61,644 nucleotides of DNA from Parafrankia sp. EUN1f (GTDB lineage: Bacteria > Actinomycetota > Actinomycetes > Frankiales > Frankiaceae). A program made the position numbers and the translations under genes. The number at the start of each line of letters is the position of its first letter. The stretch's first letter is position 1. The notes beneath the pieces were generated by a model. The model saw only the letters and a program-made list of their open reading frames with translations, did not search any database and had not been told where the DNA came from. Where the stretch lies: NCBI RefSeq assembly GCF_000177675.1, contig NZ_ADGX01000045.1, positions 1-61,644 on the forward strand. Direction: 5' to 3'. Shown one piece after another: positions 33,262 through 42,652 of this stretch.

Positions 33262-34913
33262 GCGCCGCGGCGATGCGGGGCTGGCGGCTGCGCCGGCGGC
33301 TGGGCGCGGTCTACGGCGCCGTGGCCGTCATCCTCCTGCTCTCCGCGGGCATGATCGGCTGGTCGATGGTGCGCCTGGACGACGCCATCCACGTCCGCAG
33401 CGACATCCTCGCCCCGGTGCAGGTCGGCACCGTCCGGCTGATCTCGAGCCTGGTCGACCAGGAGACCGGCGTCCGCGGCTACGTCCTGGAGGGCGACGCC
33501 CGGTATCTCGATCCGTACACGCAGGGGCGCGAGACCGAGAACGAGCTGCGTGCCAGCCTCGCGGCCAGGGTGGCCAGCCGCCCCGACCTGCAGCGTGGGC
33601 TGGCAACGCTGGAGCAGCGCGTCAACGAGTGGCACAGCGACTATGCCGACCCGGCGATAGCCGCGGTGCGCACCGGTGGCGTCGACGCCGCGAACCGTCT
33701 CGACCCCACGGTCGGTAAGGTCCGGTTCGACGCGGTGCGGGCCGCCGGCACCGCGCTGGACGACGCGGTGCGGGCCGCGGCGCGGCAGGCCCGTGACAAC
33801 CTGAGCGACGCGGTGCGCACGCTGGTGATCTCGCTTGTGGTCGCGGCGGTGGCGCTCGTCGTGTTGCTGACGCTCATCTTCCGCGCGCTGCGGCTGTGGG
33901 TGACCCGGCCGCTGGAGACCGTCGGGGCGGATGTGCGCCAGGTCGCCGCCGGCAGCCTGGGGCACGCGATCGGGCCCACCGGACCACCCGACATCGCGTC
34001 GCTGGCCCGCGACGTCGAGCTGATGCGGCTGCAGCTCATCGGCGAGCTGGAGACGGCGCGGGAGGCACGGGCCTCCGTCGAGGCGCAGGCGGAGATCCTG
34101 CGCCGCTCCAACCGCGACCTGGAGCAGTTCGCCTACGTCGCATCGCATGACCTGCAGGAGCCGCTGCGCAAGGTGGCGAGCTTCTGCCAGCTGCTGTCCC
34201 GCCGCTACGGCGACCAGTTCGACGAGCGCGGGAGCCAGTACATCCACTTCGCGGTGGACGGTGCCAAGCGCATGCAGCAGCTCATCAACGACCTGCTCGC
34301 GTTCTCCAGGGTCGGCCGCAGCACCGAGAGCTTCGTGGACGTCGATCTCACCGACGTCGTCGAGCGGGCCCGGGCGACCCTGTCGATCGCGCTGGAGGGC
34401 AGTGGCGGGGAGGTGACCTCGACCGGGCTTCCGACGGTTCCCGGCGACCCCGTCCTGCTGACCCAGCTGTTCCAGAACCTGATCGGGAACGCGTTGAAGT
34501 TCCATGGCGAGCAGCCGCCGCGGGTGCGGATCGGGGCGGTGGAGCGCCCGGACGAGTGGGAGCTGTTCTGCGCCGACAACGGCATCGGCATCGAGCCCGA
34601 GTACGCGGAGAAGATCTTCGTCATCTTCCAGCGCCTGCACGCGAGGGACGCATACGAGGGAACCGGGATCGGCCTCGCGCTGTGCCGCAAGATCGTGGAG
34701 TTCCACGGGGGGCTGATCTGGCTGGACAATACGGTGGAGTCCGGCACCACCTTCCGCTGGACGTTGCCGAAGCGCCGCACCGTGGTGTTGCCCACCGATC
34801 TGGTCCCGCACGGCAACTCGACGGAGCCGTCGCCCCCGTCGCTCCTCCCGCAGCCATCGCCACCCGCGCAGTCCTCGCCGCCCGCTCTGCCGAAACCAGG
34901 AGGTCCGTCGTGA
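33258..34913 (+). CDS. CHASE3-HAMP-like sensor histidine kinase
   Basis: 551 residues. TM1 about 16-36, extracellular CHASE3-type helical domain ([27 protein letters not shown]), TM2 about 194-216, HAMP-like linker ([20 protein letters not shown]), coiled coil, HisKA with H297 ([14 protein letters not shown]; the phytochrome-kinase type) and HATPase ([29 protein letters not shown]). The start GTG overlaps the preceding stop by 4 bp. C-terminus is Pro/Ser-rich. Confidence 0.93.
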   Translation: MSAAAMRGWRLRRRLGAVYGAVAVILLLSAGMIGWSMVRLDDAIHVRSDILAPVQVGTVRLISSLVDQETGVRGYVLEGDARYLDPYTQGRETENELRASLAARVASRPDLQRGLATLEQRVNEWHSDYADPAIAAVRTGGVDAANRLDPTVGKVRFDAVRAAGTALDDAVRAAARQARDNLSDAVRTLVISLVVAAVALVVLLTLIFRALRLWVTRPLETVGADVRQVAAGSLGHAIGPTGPPDIASLARDVELMRLQLIGELETAREARASVEAQAEILRRSNRDLEQFAYVASHDLQEPLRKVASFCQLLSRRYGDQFDERGSQYIHFAVDGAKRMQQLINDLLAFSRVGRSTESFVDVDLTDVVERARATLSIALEGSGGEVTSTGLPTVPGDPVLLTQLFQNLIGNALKFHGEQPPRVRIGAVERPDEWELFCADNGIGIEPEYAEKIFVIFQRLHARDAYEGTGIGLALCRKIVEFHGGLIWLDNTVESGTTFRWTLPKRRTVVLPTDLVPHGNSTEPSPPSLLPQPSPPAQSSPPALPKPGGPS

Positions 34914-35356
34914 CCCAGCCCCAGCCTGTCGTCCCGGTCGAGGTCCTGCTGGTCGAGGACGACCCGGGCGATGTGCTGATGACCCGCGAGGCATTCGAGG
35001 ACCACAAGCTCAAGAACAACCTGAACGTGGTCAGCGACGGTGTCGAGGCACTGGCCTACCTGCGGGGCGAGGGCGCGTACGCGGGAGCGACGCGGCCCGA
35101 TCTCATCCTGCTCGACCTGAACCTCCCACGCCGGGACGGCCGGGAGGTGCTGGCGGAGGTCAAGTCCGACGAGCAGCTGCGGCGCATCCCGATTGTCGTG
35201 CTCACCACCTCCGAGGCGGAGGAGGACATACTGCGCAGTTACGACCTGCACGCCAACGCGTACATCACGAAGCCGGTCGACTTCGAAAGGTTCGTGTCGG
35301 TGGTCCGCCAGATCGACGACTTCTTCATCACGGTCGCCCGGCTTCCCACTCAGTAG
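34910..35356 (+). CDS. Single-domain response regulator (Rcp1-like)
   Basis: 148-residue stand-alone receiver: [20 protein letters not shown], phosphoacceptor D69 in [17 protein letters not shown] and [10 protein letters not shown]. Similar to small receivers paired with phytochrome-type kinases. AGGAGG (34898-34903) precedes GTG 34910, which overlaps the kinase stop by 4 bp. No output domain; it probably relays phosphate or regulates the kinase and the PP2C protein. Confidence 0.93.
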   Translation: MTQPQPVVPVEVLLVEDDPGDVLMTREAFEDHKLKNNLNVVSDGVEALAYLRGEGAYAGATRPDLILLDLNLPRRDGREVLAEVKSDEQLRRIPIVVLTTSEAEEDILRSYDLHANAYITKPVDFERFVSVVRQIDDFFITVARLPTQ

Positions 35357-35382
35357 TCGCCTCGTCTGCCTAAAGTCACCGC

Positions 35383-36081
35383 ATGGCTGCTGGGCGCGCA
35401 AGGGTGAGACGGGAGATTCTCGCGGACCTGCTTCGTGACCTCGGGCCGGCCAGCCCCACGCTGTGCGCGGGCTGGAGTGCGCACGACCTGGCCGCTCACC
35501 TGGTCACCCGGGAGCGGGTGCCGTGGGCCGGCCCCGGTCTGGTCGTCGGCGCGCTGCGCGGCCTGACGGAAAGTGCTGAACGGGCGACGATGCGTGCACA
35601 CAACTACCCCGAGCTGGTCGAGATGTTCCGCGGCGGCCCGCCCTGGTGGCACCCGACCCGGTTCGGACCCCTGGACGACGCGGCCAACCTGGTCGAGTTC
35701 TTCGTCCACACCGAGGACCTGCGCCGGGCCGCGCCCGGCCGTGTCCCGGCCGTCGCGGACGTCCCGGCCGGTGCGGACGACGCGACTCTCGATCGGGATG
35801 CCATGTGGGCCGCGCTGCGGCTGATCGGGCTCGCCGAGTTCCGGCACAGCGCGGTCGGCGTGGTCGCGGAACGGACCGATGCGCCCGGGCGGCTCACCCT
35901 GCGCCGCCGGGAGCCGGTCGTCGAGATAGTGGGCCCGCCGGAGGAGCTCCTGCTCTTCGCCTTCGGGCGGTACGCCGCGGCCCAGGTCGAGCTGCGGGGC
36001 ACGCCCGAGGCCGTCGCGGCCGTCACGGCGCGAGCTGTCGCGGCGCCGGCTGGTGCCGGCAACCGGGAGACCGCCCGCTGA
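35383..36081 (+). CDS. TIGR03085-family DinB-like metal-binding protein
   Basis: 232 residues. PTLCAGWSAHDLAAHLVTRERVP, GGPPWWHP and NLVEFFVHTEDLRRAAP match the actinobacterial TIGR03085 family of the mycothiol-dependent maleylpyruvate isomerase/DinB superfamily, where His residues bind a metal. The reaction is unknown. The gene is 27 bp from the receiver gene and may share its transcript. A hairpin terminator follows. Confidence 0.85.
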   Translation: MAAGRARVRREILADLLRDLGPASPTLCAGWSAHDLAAHLVTRERVPWAGPGLVVGALRGLTESAERATMRAHNYPELVEMFRGGPPWWHPTRFGPLDDAANLVEFFVHTEDLRRAAPGRVPAVADVPAGADDATLDRDAMWAALRLIGLAEFRHSAVGVVAERTDAPGRLTLRRREPVVEIVGPPEELLLFAFGRYAAAQVELRGTPEAVAAVTARAVAAPAGAGNRETAR

Positions 36082-36115
36082 ACCTCCTGCCGCGCGGATC
36101 GGCGGCAGGAGGTTC
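36080..36115. terminator. Bidirectional hairpin terminator
   Basis: Perfect 14-bp stem GAACCTCCTGCCGC / GCGGCAGGAGGTTC between the convergent TIGR03085 and glycosidase genes. It starts at the last bases of the first gene and ends 13 bp before the stop of the second. Confidence 0.8.
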
Positions 36116-36127
36116 GGTCGCTCGCTG

Positions 36128-36997
36128 CTACCAGAGCGAGGCGTAGAGGGCTGAGCTGTTGGGATTCTCGTTGGGGTTGATCAGCGACGAGTGCACGTTC
36201 CCGGCGCGGGAGTCCTTGAAGTAGGTCTCATAGGCCAGCACATCCGCGTTCGCGCGGAAGGTGTCGTACATCTTCTGGATGTAGACCGGGTTGTCGCCGC
36301 CGGCCTGCCCGGACCGGCCCGCCTCGGTGCCCGAACTGGCGACCAGGCCCCATTCGGGGACGGAGAACTGCTTGCCGTTCGCCCGGGCGAAGGCGATGGC
36401 CGCACACAGGCCCACCGCCTGGAAGCACTGCTTGTCGAAGATCTCCGCGGTGGTGCTGGCGGGCCACTGGTCGTAGGAGTCGATGCCGATGATGTCGACG
36501 TACTCGTTACCGGGGTAGGCATCCCAGGGGCTGGAGCTGTGCGCGTTCATCGCCCAGTCGAAACGGGCCTGCGGGTCCGTCGAGCGGACGGCGGACACAA
36601 CCTGGCGGTAGCAGCTCGCCCAGGCGCCCGGGTTGCCGCGCACCGACCATTCGAACCAGGTGCCGTTGAACTCCCAGGCGAGCCGGATGATGGTCGCCGG
36701 CCGGCCCTTGCTGACCAGCCAGCGGCCGAACTCGGCCCAGTGGCTGTTGTAGGCACCGGACGCGCATGCGGAGATGCTGCCCTGGCCGGTGGGGAAGAAG
36801 GGCTGGGAGATCACCCACGTGCCGGCGAAGCCGGCGAACTTCTCCGTGCTGCCGCCGAGCCACGGATGCGTGATCGTCTCCCAGCTTCCCCTGTCGGCGA
36901 AGGTCAGGACGACGTTCACCGCCGATCCCCGCAGTGCCTCCCAGTCGCGCACCGTGGTCAGGTTGTTCGCGTAGACGCCGCTCATGCCACCGGGCAC
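36128..36997 (-). CDS. GH26-like glycoside hydrolase catalytic domain (split from its anchor)
   Basis: 289 residues from the GTG at 36997. It resembles the GH26/beta-mannanase clan: RLAWEFNGTWFEWS with a candidate acid/base Glu and FSVPEWGLVASSG with a candidate nucleophile Glu. The domain seems complete, but on its own it has no export signal. The upstream overlapping ORF (36982-37422) provides a membrane anchor and linker in another frame, so the two probably form one exported enzyme interrupted by a frameshift. The frame upstream of 36997 stays open (SNTPSGGGGGRVPGG), in keeping with a continuous original protein. Confidence 0.75.
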   Translation of the reverse strand: MPGGMSGVYANNLTTVRDWEALRGSAVNVVLTFADRGSWETITHPWLGGSTEKFAGFAGTWVISQPFFPTGQGSISACASGAYNSHWAEFGRWLVSKGRPATIIRLAWEFNGTWFEWSVRGNPGAWASCYRQVVSAVRSTDPQARFDWAMNAHSSSPWDAYPGNEYVDIIGIDSYDQWPASTTAEIFDKQCFQAVGLCAAIAFARANGKQFSVPEWGLVASSGTEAGRSGQAGGDNPVYIQKMYDTFRANADVLAYETYFKDSRAGNVHSSLINPNENPNSSALYASLW

Positions 36998-37422
36998 CCT
37001 GCCGCCGCCACCACCGGAGGGGGTGTTGGAGCCGGCCGCGCCGAGGGCTGTGCGCGGGGGGTGGTGGGCGGTGTGGTCGCCGCGGGTGGTGTGGTCGCCG
37101 CCGCCGTCGTCGCGACGGGGGAGGGGCTCAGGCTCGGGCTCGGCGACGGGGACGTCGTGTCCTGGCCGCCGCCGGTGTTGACGTCCGGGCGGGCTTCCCG
37201 GAGGTCCTTGGGGTCGATGGCCGATGCCTCGACGACGGCCGAGGAATCACCGTCCCGCTCCGGGGCCAGCGTCCATCCGACCGCCACCGCGACGAATGCC
37301 ATGATGCTCAGCGAAGCTATCCAGGCGGGATTTCTGACTGGACCACGCCATCGACGGCGCAATCCGGACGGTTTTCTGCGCGGGCTGGGCTGGCCCTCCG
37401 CACGATGTCTCACCGCGGACAT
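36982..37422 (-). CDS. Membrane anchor and Pro/Thr linker of the GH26-like protein
   Basis: 146 residues: a basic N-terminus, one transmembrane helix (NPAWIASLSIMAFVAVAVGW), then a long Ser/Pro/Thr/Ala linker ending PPPVVAAAGCPVA. Overlaps the glycosidase ORF by 16 bp in a different frame. A run of six G (six C on the coding strand) at 37056-37061 is a plausible slip site. Together the two ORFs make a normal cell-surface glycosidase. Confidence 0.65.
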   Translation of the reverse strand: MSAVRHRAEGQPSPRRKPSGLRRRWRGPVRNPAWIASLSIMAFVAVAVGWTLAPERDGDSSAVVEASAIDPKDLREARPDVNTGGGQDTTSPSPSPSLSPSPVATTAAATTPPAATTPPTTPRAQPSARPAPTPPPVVAAAGCPVA

Positions 37423-38003
37423 CCCTCCGTGCCCGGCCGTGACGTGCCGGGCGGTGTCGTTGTGGACCCCCCGATCCCACCCGCCTACTCCTGAGCGGAC
37501 GACCCTCCACAGGGCTTGGTCTGACGAAACTCCTACTGGTCACCCTGACGTGACTAGACAGTTGTGACGGCAGCGTACACGGAGGTGGGTGGCCACGTAG
37601 GCGGGGGGAGCTATCCCGCACGGACTGTCGCTCTGCGTGAGCGATGGTTGTTTCGGGCCGCACCTTGTCGTCTGGCCGACACCTTGCGGTGATTCTGGCG
37701 TTGATTCGGCACTCAATTTGTTAATTGAACTTGCTTCGCGGCCAGGTGGTGGTGATGCCGCAACCGAACAGGTGCGGAGGGTCTGGCCCCCGCCCGGCCC
37801 TGGTTCCGCTGTCACCGCACATACGCCTGTGGGGTAACGATGCGCATGCGCGTAACAGCGGCGACCCCCGACCCGGCGACCCGGGCTGGCGACCCCCGGG
37901 TCGGCGACCCGGCCCGGCGAGCTCCGGCCCGGCGAGCTCCGGCCCGGCGACCCTGATCCTCGGACCTTGCTCTGCAGCAGTGGCGGCCCGAAGTCGCGGC
38001 TCG

Positions 38004-38049
38004 AAGATCTGAGGATTCTGGTCGTTGGGCCGCGATCTTCAGATCTTGC
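38004..38049. repeat. Interspersed palindrome, copy F
   Basis: AAGATCTGAGGATTCTGGTCG ... GCGATCTTCAGATCTTGC, preceded by a degenerate half copy and linker (GATCCTCGGACC, then CAGCAGTGGCGGCCCGAAG, 37954-37992). The right end is continuous with a microsatellite. Confidence 0.85.
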
Positions 38050-38202
38050 TCGGCAGCGGCAGCGGCAGCGGCAGTAGCAGCGGCAGCGGCAGTAGCAGCG
38101 GCAGCGGCAGTAGCAGCGGCAGCGGCGGCGGCGGCAGCGGCAGTAGCAGCGGCAGCGGCGGCAGCGGCGGCGGCAGCAGCGGCGGCAGCGGCAGCGGAAG
38201 TG
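38050..38202. repeat. (CGGCAG)/(TAGCAG) microsatellite attached to palindrome F
   Basis: About 150 bp of CGGCAG, TAGCAG and CGG units beginning at the end of palindrome F and ending about 35 bp from the ABC permease stop. Composition matches the array beside palindrome B. Confidence 0.95.
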
Positions 38203-38235
38203 ACGACAGTCTGCGGCTCAGGATTTCCTGCGGAG

Positions 38236-40752
38236 TCAGTCCCAGCGCAGCAGGTGCGAGACCGGCCGCGCGGCGAGGACGCGGGCGGCGAGGCCACCGG
38301 CGGCCGCGCAGGCGAGGGGGGTCACCACGAGGCCCAGCAGCACGCCGAGGCCCGGTCCGTTCCCGTACCCCGGGCCCATCCCGATGCTGGCGGAGACGAG
38401 ATCGCTCAGCACACGGAAGCAGACCAGGCCGAGCGGGATCCCCACCGCCAGACCGAGCATGCCGAGCGCGGCGCCGGCCACCGCTCCCTGCCCGACGAGC
38501 TGGCGCGGGGTGAGCCCGAGCGCCCCGAGAACACCCAGCGCCCGCCCGTTCTCCCGATTGCCGGCGAGCAGGGTGGAGAGCAGGTTCACCAGCGCGACCG
38601 CGGCGACCAGGCCGGCGATCGAGAGCATGGCCGTTCGGACCATGGCGAGACCCTCGGTTGAGCTGTCCTGCAGCTCGAGCGGGACGTCATCACCCACGGC
38701 CTCGCTGAGCTGGTCGGCGAGCGTCGCCGGGCTGACCGACGGCCCGGCTGTCAGCCGGAAGACCGTCGCCACGGCACCCGGTTCGGTGCGGCGCAGCTCC
38801 GCCATCGGCAGCAGCAGGATGTCGCCGGTGTCCTCGGTGGTCCGGTACCAGCCGACCACCCGAGCGGTGTGGGCGGCTCCGGCGACCTCGAACGCCACGG
38901 TGCCGCCGACTGTCAGGCCGTGGTCGGCGATCAGCCCGTAGCCGACGGCGACCTCGCCCGCGCCGAGCGGAAGCCGCCCGGCGCCGACCTGGTAGGCCGG
39001 CGGGCCACCGTCGAAGGCCCGGGCCAGCACGGTCTCGCCGCCGAGGTTCGCCGGGCGGTTGGCCTCGGCGTACCAGCTCGCGACTCCCGGCGCGGCCCGC
39101 ACGACCGAGCCGATCCGCGCGGCCTCGGCGCCCCGCGCGGCCTCGGCGCCCCGCGCCCCCGCGACGTCCGGTGCTGCTGCGACGTCCTGTGTGGCAGCAC
39201 CGTCCTGTGTGGCGGTGCTGTGCTGCGTGCCGCTGCCGTCCTGCGCGGGCGCGCTGTCCGAGGCCTGCGCGCTCACCGTGACGTCCCAGGGGCTGCCGGT
39301 CTGGAACGGGTCGGTCGCCGCACTTTCGACGATGCGCAGGAATCCACCGGTCACGATGAGGCCGACGACAGCGACGACGACGGCCAGCGTGCTCAGCCCG
39401 GTGCGGGCAGGCCTGGTGGCCAGCGGACCCAGCCCGAGCAGGCTCAGCTGTGCCGGCACCCGGGTCGCCGGCCCCCGCGACCACAGCCTTCCGACCGACG
39501 GGCTGTCGCGCAGCGCCTCGGTGACCGGTGCCCGCGCGGCCCGGACGGCGGGGCTGATCGTCGCGATGATCAGCACCAGGCTCAGCACGCCGGCGGTGAG
39601 GAGCAGGTCGGCCACCGACCACACCGGTGCGGGCCGGCCGGCGAGCGGCGCCGCGCCGAGATCGAGCAGCGGCGAGACGAGGGAGCCCAGCGCCCACCCC
39701 GCGGCCGCCGCGGCGAGGCCGAGAACGAGGTGCTCGCCGACGAGGGCGGCGACGATCTCCCGGGGCCGGCAGCCGACCGCGCCCAGCACGGCGATCTCCC
39801 GCCGCTGCCGGATGACCCGGATCGTCATCGTCCCGGCGATGACGATCGCGCAGGCGACCAGCAGGAAGACACCGAAGGCGGAGACGAACCGGCCGAAGAT
39901 CCGGGACGCCACGAGGATGTCCCCGCGGGTGTCCGGCCATGTGTTGGTCCAGCCGGCCAGGTCGGGATGGTCACGCTGGAGGCGTCCGGCCAGCTCCTCG
40001 GGGTCGGTGCCGGGTGCGGCGTCGAGCAGATACCTGGTGGACGACGCCGTCCCCGTCGGGTCGAGCCGGCGCACCCCGAACGAGCTGGCGAACATGCGGA
40101 TCGGGTCGCAGTCCGGAAAGGCGCAGTCGGTCAGATCGGTAGCGGTGCCGACCACGGTGAACGGGACGTCCGCGCCACCGGAGGTGCGCAGGGTGACCGC
40201 CGACCCCGGCACCAGTCCGAGATGGGTGGCGGCGCTGCGCTCGACGACCAGCTCACCCGGGCCGTCGAGCCACCGGCCGGCGGTCACCTGGGAGGCGCCG
40301 ACCACCTGGTCGGGATCATCGGCCGCCGCCACCTCGGCGGACTCGAGGTCCGCCGGCCCCGTGCCGGTGACCAGCTCGCCGTCGACGACGCGCTGCGGCC
40401 CGGCCACCGCCCGGACCCCGGGCACACCGGCCAGCGTCGCGGCACCGTCCCGCGTGGTGGCCGTGGTGGCCGTGGTGGCCGTGGTGGCCGTGGTTCCCGG
40501 GGTTCCCGGGGTGACCGCGGTGGCCGCGGTGGCCGCGGTGGGCTCCGCGGGAAGGCCCCGGGCCTGGACGACGACGTCGGCCACGTTCGTCCGTTCGGCC
40601 AGGTCGTCGAGCCGGCCCTCGCCGCCGCGGGCCACGCTCACCCCCGCGGTCAGCCCTGTCGCGGCGATGACGAGAACCAGGAGGAGCACAGCGGTCCCGG
40701 CACGGCCGCGGCTGCGCAGCCCCGCCATGGTCAGGGCGATGATCGCACTCAT
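38236..40752 (-). CDS. ABC transporter permease, FtsX/MacB type, double
   Basis: 838 residues with two FtsX-type modules: TM1 (AGTAVLLLVLVIAATGLTAG), a large extracytoplasmic domain, three TMs (about 340-460), a middle TM (GLSTLAVVVAVVGLIVTGGF), a second extracytoplasmic domain and the C-terminal TMs. Low-complexity insertions (TATTATTATT; GAEAAR repeats) come from triplet repeats. ATG at 40752 overlaps the ATPase stop (TGATG). With the ATPase it would export lipids, peptides or act in envelope maintenance. Confidence 0.9.
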   Translation of the reverse strand: MSAIIALTMAGLRSRGRAGTAVLLLVLVIAATGLTAGVSVARGGEGRLDDLAERTNVADVVVQARGLPAEPTAATAATAVTPGTPGTTATTATTATTATTRDGAATLAGVPGVRAVAGPQRVVDGELVTGTGPADLESAEVAAADDPDQVVGASQVTAGRWLDGPGELVVERSAATHLGLVPGSAVTLRTSGGADVPFTVVGTATDLTDCAFPDCDPIRMFASSFGVRRLDPTGTASSTRYLLDAAPGTDPEELAGRLQRDHPDLAGWTNTWPDTRGDILVASRIFGRFVSAFGVFLLVACAIVIAGTMTIRVIRQRREIAVLGAVGCRPREIVAALVGEHLVLGLAAAAAGWALGSLVSPLLDLGAAPLAGRPAPVWSVADLLLTAGVLSLVLIIATISPAVRAARAPVTEALRDSPSVGRLWSRGPATRVPAQLSLLGLGPLATRPARTGLSTLAVVVAVVGLIVTGGFLRIVESAATDPFQTGSPWDVTVSAQASDSAPAQDGSGTQHSTATQDGAATQDVAAAPDVAGARGAEAARGAEAARIGSVVRAAPGVASWYAEANRPANLGGETVLARAFDGGPPAYQVGAGRLPLGAGEVAVGYGLIADHGLTVGGTVAFEVAGAAHTARVVGWYRTTEDTGDILLLPMAELRRTEPGAVATVFRLTAGPSVSPATLADQLSEAVGDDVPLELQDSSTEGLAMVRTAMLSIAGLVAAVALVNLLSTLLAGNRENGRALGVLGALGLTPRQLVGQGAVAGAALGMLGLAVGIPLGLVCFRVLSDLVSASIGMGPGYGNGPGLGVLLGLVVTPLACAAAGGLAARVLAARPVSHLLRWD

Positions 40753-41627
40753 CACCAGCTCCCAAGGCCCAGCAGGTCGACGTCGCCGGTGCCGGTGCCA
40801 GCCGGTTCTGGGCCTTCGGCGTCGTCGCCCGAGCTGGAGCCGGCCGCCGCGGTGGCGCCGGGGCCGGGGCCGGGCAGGACCCCGACCACGCCCCCGCTGT
40901 CGGTCAGGCCTCGGGGGCGCCGTTCGTCGGTGACCTTCCCGTCGCGGAGGAAGACGATGCGGTCCGCGGTGGCCGCCACCGCGTAGTCGTGGGTCACCAT
41001 CACGACCGTCCGCCCGCCTGCGTTCTCCGTGCGCAGCAGATCGACGACCGTGCCCGTGGCCTCGCTGTCGAGCGCGCCGGTCGGCTCGTCGGCGAGCAGC
41101 ACGTCGGGGCGGGTCGCCGCGGCCCGGGCGATCGCCACCCGCTGCTGCTGGCCACCCGACAGCGTGGCCGGCAGCGCCCGGGCGACGTCCGACAGGCCGA
41201 GCAGGTCGAGCAGCTCCTGGGCCCGGGCGCGGGTCGCCCGCCGCCCGGTGCCGGCCACCCGCATGCCCAGCTCCACGTTGGCCTGCACGGTCAGGTGGGG
41301 GACGAGGTTGTAGGCCTGGAAGACCAGCCCGACCCGGTGCCGGCGAGCGAGGGCGCGCCGGCCAGCCGAGAGCGCGCTGATCTCCTCCCCGGCGAGGCGG
41401 ACCGACCCGGAGTCGGCCGTGTCCAGCCCGGCGAGCAGGTGCAGCAGGGTCGACTTGCCGCAGCCGCTCGGCCCGACGATCGCCACCCATTCCCCGGGCG
41501 CGACGCTCAGGTCCACCCCGCGCAGGGCGACCCGCTTCGCCGGCGCCCGCCCGAACGCCTTCGTCAGCCCGGTCACCTCGATGATCGGCGTTCCCGCCGA
41601 GCTGGACGGCTTCGGCTCCATGATCAC
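40752..41627 (-). CDS. ABC transporter ATP-binding protein, MacB/LolD type
   Basis: 291 residues. Walker A GPSGCGKST, Q-loop, signature LSGGQQQRVAIARA, Walker B VLLADEPTGALD, switch His (VTHD). The arrangement is that of LolD/MacB ATPases. The C-terminus adds a Gly/Ala-rich tail. The start overlaps the upstream PadR gene stop by 4 bp and the stop touches the permease start, forming a three-gene operon. Confidence 0.95.
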   Translation of the reverse strand: MIMEPKPSSSAGTPIIEVTGLTKAFGRAPAKRVALRGVDLSVAPGEWVAIVGPSGCGKSTLLHLLAGLDTADSGSVRLAGEEISALSAGRRALARRHRVGLVFQAYNLVPHLTVQANVELGMRVAGTGRRATRARAQELLDLLGLSDVARALPATLSGGQQQRVAIARAAATRPDVLLADEPTGALDSEATGTVVDLLRTENAGGRTVVMVTHDYAVAATADRIVFLRDGKVTDERRPRGLTDSGGVVGVLPGPGPGATAAAGSSSGDDAEGPEPAGTGTGDVDLLGLGSW

Positions 41628-42253
41628 AATCTCCCCGAAAGTCGTTCCTCGACCAGGTCGAGCCAGCGCAGCTCGGCCTGCAGGTGCAGGACGGAGGCCT
41701 CGCGCAGCAGATCGCCGAGGCCGACAGGCAGGTCTGTTCGACCGCCGGTGCCGCCGGTGCCGCCGGTGGTGTTGGTGCTGGTGGCACGGGTGTCGTCGGT
41801 GTTGGCGGCCTCGTTCAGGCCGCCGGGGTCGCGGGACTGGCCGGCCGGGCGTTTCGTCGCCCGCAGGTCGGCCAGCGTGCGCAGGGCCTGGATGCAGCGC
41901 ATCCGGTGCTCGGCGACGGCTGGGGCGATCGTCCCGTCGGTGATCAGGCCCGCGACCAGCTTCAGCACGATGTCGCTCTTGCCCACGGGCAGCTCGGACG
42001 GATCAGCCAGCCAGCCGCGCAGCGCCTTGCGGCCGACCTCGGTGAGCTCGTAGATCTTGCGATCGGGCCCGTCCGCGTTGGCCTCGACGTGATGGACGAC
42101 CGAACCGTCACGTTCGAGCCGGGTCAGGGTCACGTAGATCTGGCCGACGTTGACCGGTGGCGCCACGTCACCGAACAGCTCGTCATGGGCTCGTTTGAGC
42201 TCGTAGCCGTGCGCGGGCCCGCGGTCGAGCAGGGCAAGCATCAGGAACCTCAC
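41624..42253 (-). CDS. PadR-family transcriptional regulator
   Basis: 209 residues from GTG at 42253. Winged helix LMLALLDRGPAHGYELKRAHDELFG and VNVGQIYVTLTRLERDGSVVHHVE, the PadR signature, then a C-terminal helical dimerisation region with a Thr/Gly-rich insertion (TRATSTNTTGGTGGTGG). First gene of an operon with an ABC exporter, so it is probably a ligand-responsive repressor of that exporter and itself. Confidence 0.9.
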   Translation of the reverse strand: MRFLMLALLDRGPAHGYELKRAHDELFGDVAPPVNVGQIYVTLTRLERDGSVVHHVEANADGPDRKIYELTEVGRKALRGWLADPSELPVGKSDIVLKLVAGLITDGTIAPAVAEHRMRCIQALRTLADLRATKRPAGQSRDPGGLNEAANTDDTRATSTNTTGGTGGTGGRTDLPVGLGDLLREASVLHLQAELRWLDLVEERLSGRL

Positions 42254-42282
42254 GAGGCGCCGTGCGACGTCCAGCCGGTCTG

Positions 42283-42303
42283 CATAACGGTTATGTATAA
42301 CGG
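42283..42303. promoter_or_regulatory. Candidate PadR operator
   Basis: CATAACGGTTATG (42283-42295) is a near-perfect palindrome, followed at once by a TATAACGG half repeat. It lies 30 bp before the padR-like start in an otherwise GC-rich tract, the expected place for an autoregulatory site. Confidence 0.6.
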
Positions 42304-42512
42304 CTAGGTAGTGACTGTCAACGATCAGCCCGTCTGGGTGACCGTCGGCCCGCGTCGGACGCGGGCCGACGGTCACCCAGAGGTGATCGAAAGCTGGCCG
42401 GGTGGCGCTGGAGCGGTGCCTCGGCGGTTCCCTGCCGCCGGCCAGCGCCGCACGGCACCAGCAATTCACCATAAAAGGGTGCAAAAGGGGGCGCAGATTC
42501 GCCTGGCGACCC

Positions 42513-42564
42513 GCAAGAAAGAAGGATTTTGGTCGTCGGAACGACCAAAATCGTTCACTCTTGC
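42513..42564. repeat. 52-bp interspersed palindrome, copy G
   Basis: GCAAGAAAGAAGGATTTTGG ... CCAAAATCGTTCACTCTTGC with the near-perfect centre GGTCGTCGGAACGACC. Upstream GCGCAGATTCGCCTGGC matches the flank of copy B. Confidence 0.95.
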
Positions 42565-42652
42565 GACTCGCCAAACCGGGCTACCGGGCTACCAGGCGCT
42601 CGGGCTCTCGGAGGTCCCGCGCTCGTGGAGTGCGAACCTCCCTGCCCACCGA

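Larger units (their letters stand above)
37423..38235. other. Repeat-rich spacer
   Basis: No gene is seen. It holds a 15-bp CCCGGCGAGCTCCGG tandem series (about 37905-37950), palindrome copy F, and the longest microsatellite of the window. Open frames over the microsatellite give poly(Gly-Ser) or polyalanine and are rejected. Confidence 0.7.

Noticed and set aside
37812-38513. ORFs giving poly(Gly-Ser) or polyalanine
   Set aside because: Produced by the 38050-38202 microsatellite and overlapping the real ABC permease gene.
38869-40986. Long plus-strand ORFs opposite the ABC permease
   Set aside because: Antisense shadows with Asp/Arg/Gly-rich composition; the permease has coherent membrane segments.
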